Shown here in pieces: positions 1 through 8,700 of a stretch of 21,685 nucleotides of DNA. How positions within the stretch are numbered: the first letter of the stretch is position 1; each line of letters starts with the position of its first letter. The position numbers and the translations under genes are program-made. The stretch is from a virus: positions 1-21,685 of the IMG/VR virus record IMGVR_UViG_3300046804_000317; one strand, 5' to 3'. The notes under the pieces are model-generated. The model did not search any database and was not told where the DNA came from. It was given only the letters and a program-made list of their open reading frames with translations.

Positions 1-2
1 AT

Positions 3-548
3 AAACTGCTGCAAATATCAGGCGGTGCGGTCTATTCGGATACTAAGCAGGTAGTAGAGTTTGATGTAAGTAATAGGCTAAATGTAGTACTAGAAGCTAT
101 CGAAGAAGCGTCACACAAAGTGCTGGTGTTTGTACCCTTTACGCACACTATAGAACTACTTAAGAAAACATTAGACGATGCAGGTATTAGCAATGCGGTT
201 ATCAACGGTCAAGTACCTGTAAATAAACGTAGCGATATAGTGACACAGTTTCAGACACAACCTGACCCACATGTTCTTATCATACAGCCTCAAGCCGCCT
301 CACACGGTCTCACTCTTACTGCTGCTAACACAATTATTTGGTATGCACCAGTAGCTAGTGTGGAAACTTATCTACAAGCAAACGCACGTATTAACCGTCC
401 GGGACAAAAGAACCCTATGACGATCATACACATACGTGGAAGTGACGTAGAAAACAAACTTTATACGATGCTACAAAGCAATATAACTAACCATACAAAA
501 ATCATTGATCTGTATAGACAGGAAATTGAGGAGGTTGACAACACCTAA
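3..548 (+). CDS. SNF2-family DNA helicase, C-terminal part (5' end cut by window)
   Basis: The frame is open from base 3, upstream of a possible internal GTG at 120, so this is the tail of a longer gene and not a 142-residue protein. The visible 181 residues look like the second RecA-like domain of superfamily 2 SNF2/Rad54-type ATPases. They begin with a KLLQISGGAVY stretch and a VLVFVPFTHTIELL strand-helix (motif IV region). Next come the motif V-like segment with ASHGLTLTAAN and a textbook motif VI, QANARINRPGQ, whose arginines contact ATP in this family. Many phages encode such a helicase beside their primase for replication or recombination; the exact role here is inferred. The first RecA domain with the Walker motifs should lie left of the window. 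It heads the + strand replication module. Confidence 0.9.
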   Translation, partial: KLLQISGGAVYSDTKQVVEFDVSNRLNVVLEAIEEASHKVLVFVPFTHTIELLKKTLDDAGISNAVINGQVPVNKRSDIVTQFQTQPDPHVLIIQPQAASHGLTLTAANTIIWYAPVASVETYLQANARINRPGQKNPMTIIHIRGSDVENKLYTMLQSNITNHTKIIDLYRQEIEEVDNT

Positions 549-593
549 CATTACAGTAGAATGAATACCCCAACTAAAACATAGGAGCAATCT

Positions 594-995
594 ATGCAAG
601 CAGATTTTAATTTGGAAAAGACTGTCGAAGTGTATCTAAAGATACGCAACGCTATTGAAGAACTAAAGGAACGTCAGAAAGAAGAACTGACTAACCTTGA
701 AGAGCAATATGAAGTCGTGTCCAATACACTTCTTGAATTTTGTAATGAACAGAATCTTGACAGTGTAAAGACTAAAGCAGGTACGATCTCTCGTCGAGTT
801 ACATCACGGTACTGGACAAGTGATTGGGATTCTTTGAATCGTGTCATCCTTGAACACGAAGCACCTTACCTGCTGGAAAAGAGAATCCATAATGGCAACA
901 TGAAGCAATTCCTTGAGGAGAATCCGGAGGCATTCCCAGCCGGACTCCAAGCGGATAGCAAATATACCGTGCAAGTCCGTAAAGCTACTAAGTAG
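594..995 (+). CDS. Small coiled-coil protein, Gam-like (putative)
   Basis: This 133-residue protein starts at an ATG preceded by a good ribosome binding site (AGGAG at 583-587, 6 bases upstream). Residues about 8-50 are rich in Glu, Lys and Leu and should form a long coiled coil. The C-terminal half carries TKAGTISRR, RYWTSDWDSL and a PAGLQ turn before a basic end. This layout (N-terminal coiled coil, a 'KT.AGT..R' turn, a tryptophan-aspartate segment, an '..PG' turn and a final beta strand) resembles Mu Gam-like nuclease-inhibitor proteins that bind DNA ends. The resemblance is by eye only and no catalytic motif is expected. Its place between a helicase and a putative ssDNA-binding protein fits a DNA-end or recombination role. 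The gene is very likely real; its function is moderately uncertain. Confidence 0.85.
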   Translation: MQADFNLEKTVEVYLKIRNAIEELKERQKEELTNLEEQYEVVSNTLLEFCNEQNLDSVKTKAGTISRRVTSRYWTSDWDSLNRVILEHEAPYLLEKRIHNGNMKQFLEENPEAFPAGLQADSKYTVQVRKATK

Positions 996-1003
996 GAACC
1001 CAT

Positions 1004-1900
1004 ATGAGCAATGTAACTATTTTCAAAAACCAAACTGCTGTATCTAACAGCACCCGTGCATTAAGTGATCTCGCTAAGTCATTAGTTGGTAAGACCACTA
1101 CTTCACGTCGTATCCAAACCAACACCAACGGTACGTTCAAGCGCATCGTCAACGGCGAACAAATCGGTAATGCAGTTCGTGGCGAAATCAACGTCGTCAT
1201 CGTGGACTTGTTACCGAAAGTATCCCGTACTTTCTATAAAGAGAAGTTCGATCCTAACAAGGAAGCTACTCTCCCTGACTGCTGGTCTAACCTCGGCGAT
1301 AAGCCAGAAGCTACTGCACCCAATCCGCAGCATAGCAACTGTGCTGATTGTCCTATGAACGTAAAAGGTTCTGGTGAAAACGGCGGTCGTGCCTGTCGCT
1401 TCCAACGCCGTATCGCTGTGTTAGTCGAAGGCGATACTTCAGGTGATGTTTACCAGTTCAACGTACCTGCCAAGTCACTCTTTGGTAAGGGTTCTGGTAA
1501 TGTGCATCCGTTTGAGAGCTACGTTAAATACTTGCTGGCTAACGGCGAGTCTCCTGACAACGTAGTAACTAACATCCGTTTCGATGACAATGCAGATACG
1601 ATGGAGTTGTTGTTTACTCCGATCCGTAATATCAACGATTCGGAATACGAGTTGGTTAAGGCTGCTCAAGCTAACCCACAGACCAAGCGTTACACAATGC
1701 TGACTGTTGCTCAGGTAGATGGTGTGAAGAAAGCCCCACCTGCCGTTGAAGCTAAGGTAGTTGCACGTAGCGAAGAGCCTGATGATGTAGAAGATACTCC
1801 ACCGCCAGTGAAGCGGGAAACCAAGAAAGCACAACCAGAAGCTACGAAGTCTAAGACGGCTGCGCTAGCTGATGTTGTCAATGCTTGGCAAGACGAATAA
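1004..1900 (+). CDS. Putative single-stranded DNA-binding protein with four-Cys zinc motif
   Basis: A 298-residue protein whose AGGA ribosome binding sequence (994-997) overlaps the stop codon of the previous gene. A central block has cysteines at residues 93, 113, 116 and 131 (CWSNLGDKP, then CADC, then a later C before RRIAV), the spacing expected of a structural zinc site. After a beta-rich core with 'FESYVKYLLANGESPDNVVT', the last ~60 residues are Pro, Glu, Lys and Ala-rich and end in an acidic tail (WQDE), as in many ssDNA-binding proteins that recruit partners through an acidic C terminus. I recognise this C..CxxC..C phage family as one often found in replication modules and tentatively annotated as ssDNA-binding, but no canonical OB-fold signature is obvious. 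Its position just before the primase-helicase supports the call. Confidence 0.85.
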   Translation: MSNVTIFKNQTAVSNSTRALSDLAKSLVGKTTTSRRIQTNTNGTFKRIVNGEQIGNAVRGEINVVIVDLLPKVSRTFYKEKFDPNKEATLPDCWSNLGDKPEATAPNPQHSNCADCPMNVKGSGENGGRACRFQRRIAVLVEGDTSGDVYQFNVPAKSLFGKGSGNVHPFESYVKYLLANGESPDNVVTNIRFDDNADTMELLFTPIRNINDSEYELVKAAQANPQTKRYTMLTVAQVDGVKKAPPAVEAKVVARSEEPDDVEDTPPPVKRETKKAQPEATKSKTAALADVVNAWQDE

Positions 1901-1917
1901 ATAATCCCATAACTCCT

Positions 1918-1940
1918 ACCCCCAACTAAGACTTGGGGGT
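1918..1940 (+). terminator. GC-rich hairpin between the ssDNA-binding gene and the primase
   Basis: Bases 1918-1925 (ACCCCCAA) pair perfectly with 1933-1940 (TTGGGGGT) around a 7-base loop. The stem starts 17 bases after the upstream stop codon. It is followed by CTCTTCT, a pyrimidine-rich but broken T tract, so it is either a weak or leaky intrinsic terminator that lowers primase expression or an RNA-processing or stabilising hairpin. The stem ends 20 bases before the primase ATG at 1961, which lacks a strong Shine-Dalgarno sequence. Confidence 0.6.
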
Positions 1941-1960
1941 CTCTTCTACTATGAGTAGCT

Positions 1961-4810
1961 ATGAGCAATATAGACCTACTAGACACTGTTCTATCCTCCG
2001 ACGGTTACTACTGCGTAGCCGGATTGGGGGGTGGCAGAGGTATGAGGCAGTCCTTCCATCTAACTAGAGCGGAAGTAGATGCTAAGGTTGCAGAGTTATT
2101 GGAAGATGGACGTGATGTGTACTTTGCACTCGCCAGATTCCAAACCGACGACAGCCGTACCAAAGAAAACGTAAAGTCCCTAAAAGCCTTTTGGTTAGAT
2201 ATTGACTGCGGCGAAGCTAAAGCTGCGGTTAACGAAGCCACAGGCAAACCCGATGGTTACATAGACCAGACTACAGGTATCCAAGAACTAGCTAAGTTCT
2301 GCGACTTGGTTGGTCTGCCTATCCCAATGCTAGTTAATTCGGGACGTGGTATACACGCATACTGGCCTTTGACCCGTGAGATTTCCCGTGCGGAATGGGA
2401 GCCAGTTGGCAAACGCTTAGCCCAACTTTGCGCTACCCATAACTTCTACGTAGACCGGAACGTATTTGAGGTGGCTCGCATACTGCGTGTCCCCGGCACT
2501 TTGAACTTCAAAGATAACCCACCCTTACCTGTAGAGGTTATTACCGAAGCCGACCCAATCGACTATGAAACATTCCGAGATATTCTCGGTGTCAAGGTAG
2601 GATTAGTAGACGACTTAAACTACCAAAAACGGGAACTGACTGACCTCGGAAAGCAGCTACAGGACAATATCGAGTCTTCCTTTTCCAAGATTATGCGCCG
2701 CAGCGCAGAGGGTAACGGTTGCCAGCAGCTACTCAGTTGCTACAACGAACGTGCATCCCTGTCCGAACCACGCTGGTTTAACGCTTTGTCTGTGGCTAAG
2801 TTTTGTAAGGATGCAGATAAGTCTATCCATCGTATGTCCGAGGGGCATCCAGACTACGATCCAGTAGCGGCAATCGCCAAGATTAACCACATAAAAGGTC
2901 CACATACCTGTGCCCAGTTTGAGAAAAACAATGCAGGTGGATGCGACGGTTGCCCGTTTAAAGGCAAGATCAACAGCCCGATTAGTCTGGGTAAGGAATT
3001 GATTTTGGCAGAAGAGCCAAATCTAGATCAAGAAACTGAGGAAGAGTCAAGCCCATCAAATAACACATTTCAGGTTCCAACGTATCCATATCCATTCGCA
3101 CGGGGTAAGAACGGGGGAATTTACTACGTGCCGAACGAGGACGAGGGCGACCCAATCCTTGTGTACGAGCATGACATTTACGTGGTCAAGCGTATGCGTG
3201 ACCCGCAAGACGGCGAAGTTTTTATTGTGTGTAGACACCTACCACAAGACGGAGTTGACCAGTTCACAGTACCGGCCTCAAACATGGTCGATAAAAAGGA
3301 ACTGCAAAGAATCATTTCGAGCAACGGGGTACTTTGTCACGGTAAGAAACTTGAGTTCCTACTCTTGATGCTTATCACTATGGCTAAAGACCTGCAAACA
3401 AAACAGAGGGTATTACATATGAGACTGCAATTTGGTTGGGTTGATAACGACAGCAAGTTTATTATTGGCGACCGTGAGATTACTAAGGATGGTGTATTCC
3501 ACAGCCCGCCATCTAGCGTTACACAGGGCATAGCACAGTTTTTAACGCCTAAGGGTACACTTGAGAAGTGGAAAGAAGTATTTGCCTTGTATGGGAGAGC
3601 GGGTCTGGAACCCAATGCCTACGCTGCGCTGACTGCTTTCGGAGCACCGTTACTGAAGTTTACTGGGCAGAAAGGCTCAATCATTAACGTAATTCACCCA
3701 AGTTCAGGCACGGGTAAAACAACTACCTTACATATGTGCAACAGTGTGTATGGTGCACCTGACCGTCTATACGCAGTGAAGGAAGATACCCTGAACGCTA
3801 AGATTATGCGCTTGGGTATTATGAACAACCTGCCATTTACCTGCGACGAAATTACCAATACAACGGCGGAAGAGTTTTCTACCCTAGCCTACAGCATGTC
3901 GCAAGGGCGGGGTAAGGATCGTGTCATGTCCCAGTCTAACCAACTGAGATTGAACCTGACTTCTTGGCAGACTATATCGTTGTGCAGTTCAAATGCTTCT
4001 TTCTACGAGCGTATGTCTGCAGCAAAGTCACGTCCGGATGGGGAAATGATGCGCTTGCTGGAGTACAAGATTGGCTACTCGGATGCCATTGGTATTGCTG
4101 AAGCCAAGGAGATGTTTGACCATCAGTTGATGGAGAACTACGGACACGCTGGCGAAATTTACGCTTCATGGCTGGTCAACAATTTGGAAGAGGCGGTACG
4201 TACGGTACAGACTATACAAGCGAAGATAGACAGAGAGTTAGAACTAACTCAACGTGAACGCTGCTGGTCTGCAAATGTTGCAGCTAATATAGCTGGTGGA
4301 CTCATTGCAAAGCAATTAGGTTTGATTGATTGGGATATGAAAAATATCTACAAGTGGGTAGCTGGCACTATTAGCAAGATGCGTGGTGAAGTAGTCGCTC
4401 CTGTAGCTGATTCAATGGCAGTGATTGGACACTTCATCAACACCCATATGCAGAACATTCTTGTAGTTAATGGCGACGTTGACCGTAGATCGAATGTAGC
4501 TACGTTCCCCGTGATGGAACCTAGAGGTGAACTAATTATTAGGTACGAGCCAGATACCAAGAAGATGTTTATCTGTACCAAGAAGTTTAAGGCTGACTGC
4601 GATAAGTACCAGAACAATTACGCTGAGATAACCAGCGACTTGAAGGCACGTGGTATTCTTCTGGAGAACAAGATCAAGCGCATGGCTAAGGGCATGAAGA
4701 TGGATGTCCCCGGAGTTTACGCTATGACTCTAGACGCATCCCACCCCGACTTCATAAACGTAGACCCTGTTATACACAACACGGAGCCTTCCAATGCGCA
4801 GTCTAACTGA
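1961..4810 (+). CDS. Primase-helicase: AEP-type primase with zinc knuckle and DUF927-like ATPase
   Basis: This 949-residue protein should prime and unwind DNA at the phage fork. The N-terminal third shows the three archaeo-eukaryotic primase (RepB'/PrimPol-like) motifs: LDIDCG with D80 and D82 as metal ligands, NSGRGIHAYW with H132, and VARILRVPGT with R173 and R176. A Cys cluster follows (C317, C328, C331 after IKGPHT), probably a zinc knuckle like those in primase C-terminal regions. The C-terminal half is a P-loop ATPase of DUF927 type, with Walker A GTGKTT (K586), a Walker B-like CDE (D629, E630), and a polar LCSSN strand consistent with sensor 1. The ATG at 1961 is chosen because MSNIDLL leads directly into the domain; the ATG at 1951 is out of frame. 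The ribosome binding site is weak. The end overlaps the oxygenase gene by 17 bases. Confidence 0.9.
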   Translation: MSNIDLLDTVLSSDGYYCVAGLGGGRGMRQSFHLTRAEVDAKVAELLEDGRDVYFALARFQTDDSRTKENVKSLKAFWLDIDCGEAKAAVNEATGKPDGYIDQTTGIQELAKFCDLVGLPIPMLVNSGRGIHAYWPLTREISRAEWEPVGKRLAQLCATHNFYVDRNVFEVARILRVPGTLNFKDNPPLPVEVITEADPIDYETFRDILGVKVGLVDDLNYQKRELTDLGKQLQDNIESSFSKIMRRSAEGNGCQQLLSCYNERASLSEPRWFNALSVAKFCKDADKSIHRMSEGHPDYDPVAAIAKINHIKGPHTCAQFEKNNAGGCDGCPFKGKINSPISLGKELILAEEPNLDQETEEESSPSNNTFQVPTYPYPFARGKNGGIYYVPNEDEGDPILVYEHDIYVVKRMRDPQDGEVFIVCRHLPQDGVDQFTVPASNMVDKKELQRIISSNGVLCHGKKLEFLLLMLITMAKDLQTKQRVLHMRLQFGWVDNDSKFIIGDREITKDGVFHSPPSSVTQGIAQFLTPKGTLEKWKEVFALYGRAGLEPNAYAALTAFGAPLLKFTGQKGSIINVIHPSSGTGKTTTLHMCNSVYGAPDRLYAVKEDTLNAKIMRLGIMNNLPFTCDEITNTTAEEFSTLAYSMSQGRGKDRVMSQSNQLRLNLTSWQTISLCSSNASFYERMSAAKSRPDGEMMRLLEYKIGYSDAIGIAEAKEMFDHQLMENYGHAGEIYASWLVNNLEEAVRTVQTIQAKIDRELELTQRERCWSANVAANIAGGLIAKQLGLIDWDMKNIYKWVAGTISKMRGEVVAPVADSMAVIGHFINTHMQNILVVNGDVDRRSNVATFPVMEPRGELIIRYEPDTKKMFICTKKFKADCDKYQNNYAEITSDLKARGILLENKIKRMAKGMKMDVPGVYAMTLDASHPDFINVDPVIHNTEPSNAQSN

Positions 4811-5426
4811 GACCTTGTTACGTACAATACGGAGACTACCAGTGAGTAGTCTAACTGACCATATAAGGGTGTATAAATCTAGATTACCCACCGACTTGTG
4901 CGACTCTATTGTTAATGAGTATAAAGATTCAGATTTTAGTATCGCACAAATAATAAGGAATGGTGGTGTGAATCAAGTCAAGTACGACGATAGAAATTGC
5001 AAAGTTACACTTCTTTTAAATAATACTACCCCTTATAGGCAGTATTTAGATAACCAAGTCTATAAAAGTATGTTTGAAGCAACAAAGCAGTATTCCACCG
5101 AGTATAGCCAACTTTTACTTAGAAATGATTCTGGGTATGAGCTAATGAAATATGAAATTGGAGGAATGTTCAAACCCCACTATGACCAGTTTGCAGGGGG
5201 GGAAGACTCATACGACTCATCTACTAGAAGAGTTGTGTCTTGTGTGGCTTTGATTAATTCTGAGTTTGAAGGTGGAGAGCTACGGTTCTTTGAAGGGAAG
5301 TATAAATACACCCCAAAGCTAGAAAAAGGCGACATAATTATGTTCCCGTCTAACTTTTTGTTCCCGCATGAGGTGACTGAAGTAACTAAGGGGACTAGGT
5401 ATTCTATTGTTACGTGGTTCACTTAA
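4794..5426 (+). CDS. 2-oxoglutarate/Fe(II)-dependent oxygenase (prolyl-4-hydroxylase-like)
   Basis: A double-stranded beta-helix oxygenase of the P4Hc type, common in phages. Counting from the ATG at 4794, the iron triad is H129-x-D131 (in FKPHYDQF) and H192 (in LFPHEV), with R202 (in GTRYSIVTWF) placed to bind 2-oxoglutarate. A FEGGELRF segment is typical of the family. Homologues hydroxylate proteins or nucleic-acid bases; the substrate here is unknown. The ATG lies inside the primase gene in another frame. An in-frame GTG at 4842 has a better ribosome binding sequence (GGAG at 4831-4834) and would trim 16 residues that lie outside the domain, so the true start may be 4842. Tight linkage to the primase suggests co-translation with replication proteins. 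Function class is confident; biological role is not. Confidence 0.9.
   Translation: MRSLTETLLRTIRRLPVSSLTDHIRVYKSRLPTDLCDSIVNEYKDSDFSIAQIIRNGGVNQVKYDDRNCKVTLLLNNTTPYRQYLDNQVYKSMFEATKQYSTEYSQLLLRNDSGYELMKYEIGGMFKPHYDQFAGGEDSYDSSTRRVVSCVALINSEFEGGELRFFEGKYKYTPKLEKGDIIMFPSNFLFPHEVTEVTKGTRYSIVTWFT
4831..4834 (+). promoter_or_regulatory. Ribosome binding site supporting an alternative GTG start of the oxygenase
   Basis: GGAG lies 7 bases before an in-frame GTG at 4842-4844. No comparable purine-rich sequence precedes the ATG at 4794, so this site argues for the shorter oxygenase starting just before HIRVYKSRL. The alternative is translational coupling from the primase stop at 4808-4810 onto the upstream ATG. 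Confidence 0.45.
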
Positions 5427-5429
5427 TGA

Positions 5430-5624
5430 ATGTTAGTGGAGAATATACAGTATAGGGTTAATTGGCGGGCGTTTAAGCGGGGGACTTCCATACTTATCCC
5501 CTGTTTAGACCCCAAAAAAGCTAGGGCATCCGTGCTGCAAACCACGTCCAGACTGAAAGTTAAAGTCCTGACCAAAGTGGTTATAAAAGACGGCATACAA
5601 TGCTTGCGAATCTGGAGGCTTTAG
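5430..5624 (+). CDS. Small basic protein of unknown function (64 residues)
   Basis: The ATG begins 3 bases after the oxygenase stop codon, consistent with reinitiation; an in-frame GTG at 5436 is an alternative start. The peptide is strongly basic, with a YRVNWRAFKRGTSI opening, a proline-containing IPCLDPKKAR segment, and a C-terminal half (LKVKVLTKVVIKDG... LRIWRL) that looks like two beta strands joined by a KDG turn. That composition looks like a real small nucleic-acid-binding or adaptor protein and not a chance frame. I do not recognise the family and assign no function. It is the last gene of the + strand module, ending 45 bases before the terminator stem. Confidence 0.65.
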   Translation: MLVENIQYRVNWRAFKRGTSILIPCLDPKKARASVLQTTSRLKVKVLTKVVIKDGIQCLRIWRL

Positions 5625-5669
5625 CGTAAAGTTTGAGGCGACAAGATTGCTCCTTGTTACCTCACTTAG

Positions 5670-5703
5670 AGACCCCTCTGCTCCGGCACTGGGGTCTTTT
5701 TTT
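5670..5703 (+). terminator. Intrinsic terminator of the + strand module
   Basis: AGACCCC (5670-5676) pairs with GGGGTCT (5691-5697) around a 14-base loop and runs into seven T residues (5697-5703). It terminates rightward transcription of the replication module. Read leftward, the stem is not followed by a T tract, so it should not efficiently stop the opposing operon. Its T tract overlaps the stop codon of the giant - strand gene. Confidence 0.9.
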
Positions 5704-8700
5704 ATTTGTAGCGGTCTTTCATATACCAAGTAGCGTACATCCAATCCTCTGGCTTAGGCATATTCACACCGTACATAGAGGTTGCGTATGTCTTTTGGTA
5801 GTTACCAATTGCACCCATTAGTTGGTCTGCGGTTAGCATAAACTGAGGCTGTGGGTAGCGGGCATTGAACTTTTTAATCTCCTCGAACACAGACTTCATA
5901 TCTCCATGCTTGAGAATAGCTTGGATAAACTTATTCTTGATCTCAGTCTTTTGATCGTTCATACGCTCAAGTTCTTGGTGTACCATCGAGCTTCTGTTGT
6001 ACGCATCAGTTAGTGCAGTAGGAGTAAAGCCTACAGCCGTAGATAATTTACCCAGTTGAGTTAAGTCATTCTTGCCGAGAATTGGAATACCCTTGCTGGT
6101 TACTGCTCCTTCAGTTTCTAACCTGTATGCAGAAATAAATCCCTTACCTAAGGAAGGTACTAGATTAGTCACAGCACGGAGGTACTGCCCCTTATCGTAG
6201 TTATCCACAGCTTCAGCAAAGTTAATACCAATAGATACATCTGGACCGAGATTATTTTGCATGAAACTAGCGGCTGCTCCTACGTACGATGAACTATATT
6301 CTGGATTTCTAAAGAACAAGTTGTTGTAAGAAGTCTTAGCACCAATGTCTACACCCGAAAGTGCGGACACCGGACCCTGTGCAATAACCTGAGATAGCGA
6401 ATGCTGTTTACCATCAATGCCCGGTACAGTAACTTTCCCGAAGTGTTTTGGTAACCATTCGTAACGGAATCTAGCCTCCGCACTATCCGCAAGTAGCGGA
6501 TTCAAAGCACGTCGCTTTTTCTTTTCTGGATCGTCATCGCTTACAAATAGCTTATCTAGGTAATCCATCGCCGCAAATATAGTGCTAATTGCAGGAAGCC
6601 CGAATGCACCACCCATTATCGCAGCCATAGCGAGAGAGCCACCCAACTCATGCGCTGCTTCTATACGTTCGCTAGTAGTTAACCCCTTGCCTCTAAACAC
6701 TTTATCCGCATAGGTCATAAAGAACTTAGCTTGCGAGATACCCCACATCTTGAACATGAACAAGGCACGAGAAGCATCTCCGAACTTGCCCGTCGTACGC
6801 ATGAAGTCTGGACGTTCAAACTCACTGAAGTCACCGATTGCGGACTTAACTCCAGCCGCAGCTTCATTAGCCGCAAGCTCTAGTGCCTCAGCTTGCGTTT
6901 TACCCTGTTTGGTGTACTTTTTATACGCCAACTCAGCTTGCATCATGTACGCCATTTCACGGCTTATGCGCTCAGACGCATCGAATAATGCAGTGCTAGC
7001 ATCATATACAGCACGGAATACTCTACCTGCTTTATCAGAAGCAGCTAGGTCGTGACGAATAATCTCACGTCCCTGACCAGACATAGCATTTCTATCTAGC
7101 CCCATCTCAAATAGTTGTGCTGCAATCGGGTCATCACGTAGCATCTTAGAGTCTTTGATGGATGGAGCCATAGCTTGCCCGTTCTCTTCAAACTTAAATG
7201 AGTTGAAGATTTTCATATACCTCATGGCTACACCAAAGGAACTACCGTATCCATACATACTATTTAGTTTAGGCATGGTGCGCATTGGCACACTGAGCAA
7301 GTTACGCAAGAAGTGACTAGGCGAACTTAGGTAATAGAAGTGAGCAAAGTGATTCATAGCGGTAACGATTTGGTTCCGCTCTGGAGGGTTAATAAACTCC
7401 TCTGCTCTGCGGTCTACCACGTTGATATGCGCTTCTAACCGTTGACGCTCTGAACGACTAAGGTTTTCTTCCGCCCCTGCAATCGGTTCAATCGCATCTC
7501 TAGCTGCGTTAATCTGCTGACGCACTCTATTCCCATATTGCAATTTAGCAATTTGGTTGGCATATACATTAGCAGTGTCATTGAATACACGAACTATGTC
7601 TGTACTCATACCCGTAATGTCGCCGGAATGGATAAACTGTCTACGGATACTACGCTCTGGTAATGTTAGCAGCCACATCTGCACCAGATCGTCTTTTATT
7701 TTCTCTAGGCTTATACCCCTAGCACCGTGAGCCTTGTCGATAACCTTCAACATATTCTGAAGGATAGGAGACATATTGTTCTTATTTATCAGTCCACGTA
7801 ATGCTGCTAAGTCATTACCAGACTGGAACATCTCTCCATTATCGTGAGACACCCCTAATTGTTTGGCACGTTCACGAACAAATGCCTCACGGTCAGTGAT
7901 GCTATCAAAGGTATAAAACTCACCTTCGCCTTTGTTAACTCGTAACCAGTAGTCACCGAAACGTCTCCACGGGAAGTAGGATTCAACAGAGGTTCTACGG
8001 AATATACCGTTTTCATCTAGTTCCCCCTTACCCATTATGTCGTACGCTTTGTCTGCCTGTTCTTTAATTATGGCTCGTTCTTCGGCTGTCAATCCTTGAA
8101 TCGACTCAATGTCTTTGCTGAGTAAGCTGTGAACAACAGTATGTGCATTTCTGTAGAAGCTCATTATACGCTTGTACATTTCCTGCCCGCCTTCTTGCCT
8201 ACCTAGCTCATTCCATACTGAGTGCATTTCAGCCAGTACCTTTTCTCGGTCTACAGCCTTAGCTTCAAACTCAGCCTTCTTAACTGGGTCAGCAGTGGCA
8301 GCGGCTCTATCTCTATACGCTTTAGCTTCTGTATCACGTGCAACAATCTCGGCTAGCGTCGTATCTCTTCCCCATTCATAGGCACTTACTTGGTGTAAAC
8401 GAGCTAGAGATATAACCTTACCTATAGTCTTTTGCCCATTAGTAGTAACAAATTTGTTAATCTCTTGGCTCATCTTAGAGAATGCACGGTGCATACGATC
8501 CTTAGACCCAGCCACTAGGTCTAACAAATTGCCAGCTTGACGCAAACTAGGTAGTATTTTTTCTACACGGTCTATTACCCACGAAGTAGGCAGCATGCTT
8601 AAGGCGTTGTCTCGTGCTTTTCCAGATAGCCCATCAATATAAATATCTGTGGCTTCTTTGAACTTAGCTGGGTCTCTGTCCTTTAATGCTTGTTGTACAG

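Noticed and set aside
120-122. GTG at 120 as the start of a 142-residue helicase fragment
   Set aside because: The same frame is open from base 3 and encodes recognisable helicase sequence upstream, so this is an internal codon of a longer gene.
1004-1980. Antisense and alternate-frame open frames over the ssDNA-binding gene (for example 1475-1834 and 1711-1986 on the - strand)
   Set aside because: They lie wholly opposite a well-supported gene with its own ribosome binding site, and their peptides show no recognisable domain.
5430-5670. tRNA or structured small RNA in the gap between convergent modules
   Set aside because: No cloverleaf, CCA end or T-loop consensus was found, and the stretch is better explained by the 64-residue gene and the terminator.
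5633-5821. + strand frame of 62 residues across the terminator
   Set aside because: It runs through the terminator hairpin and into the antisense of the giant gene; composition is not protein-like and no ribosome binding site is seen.
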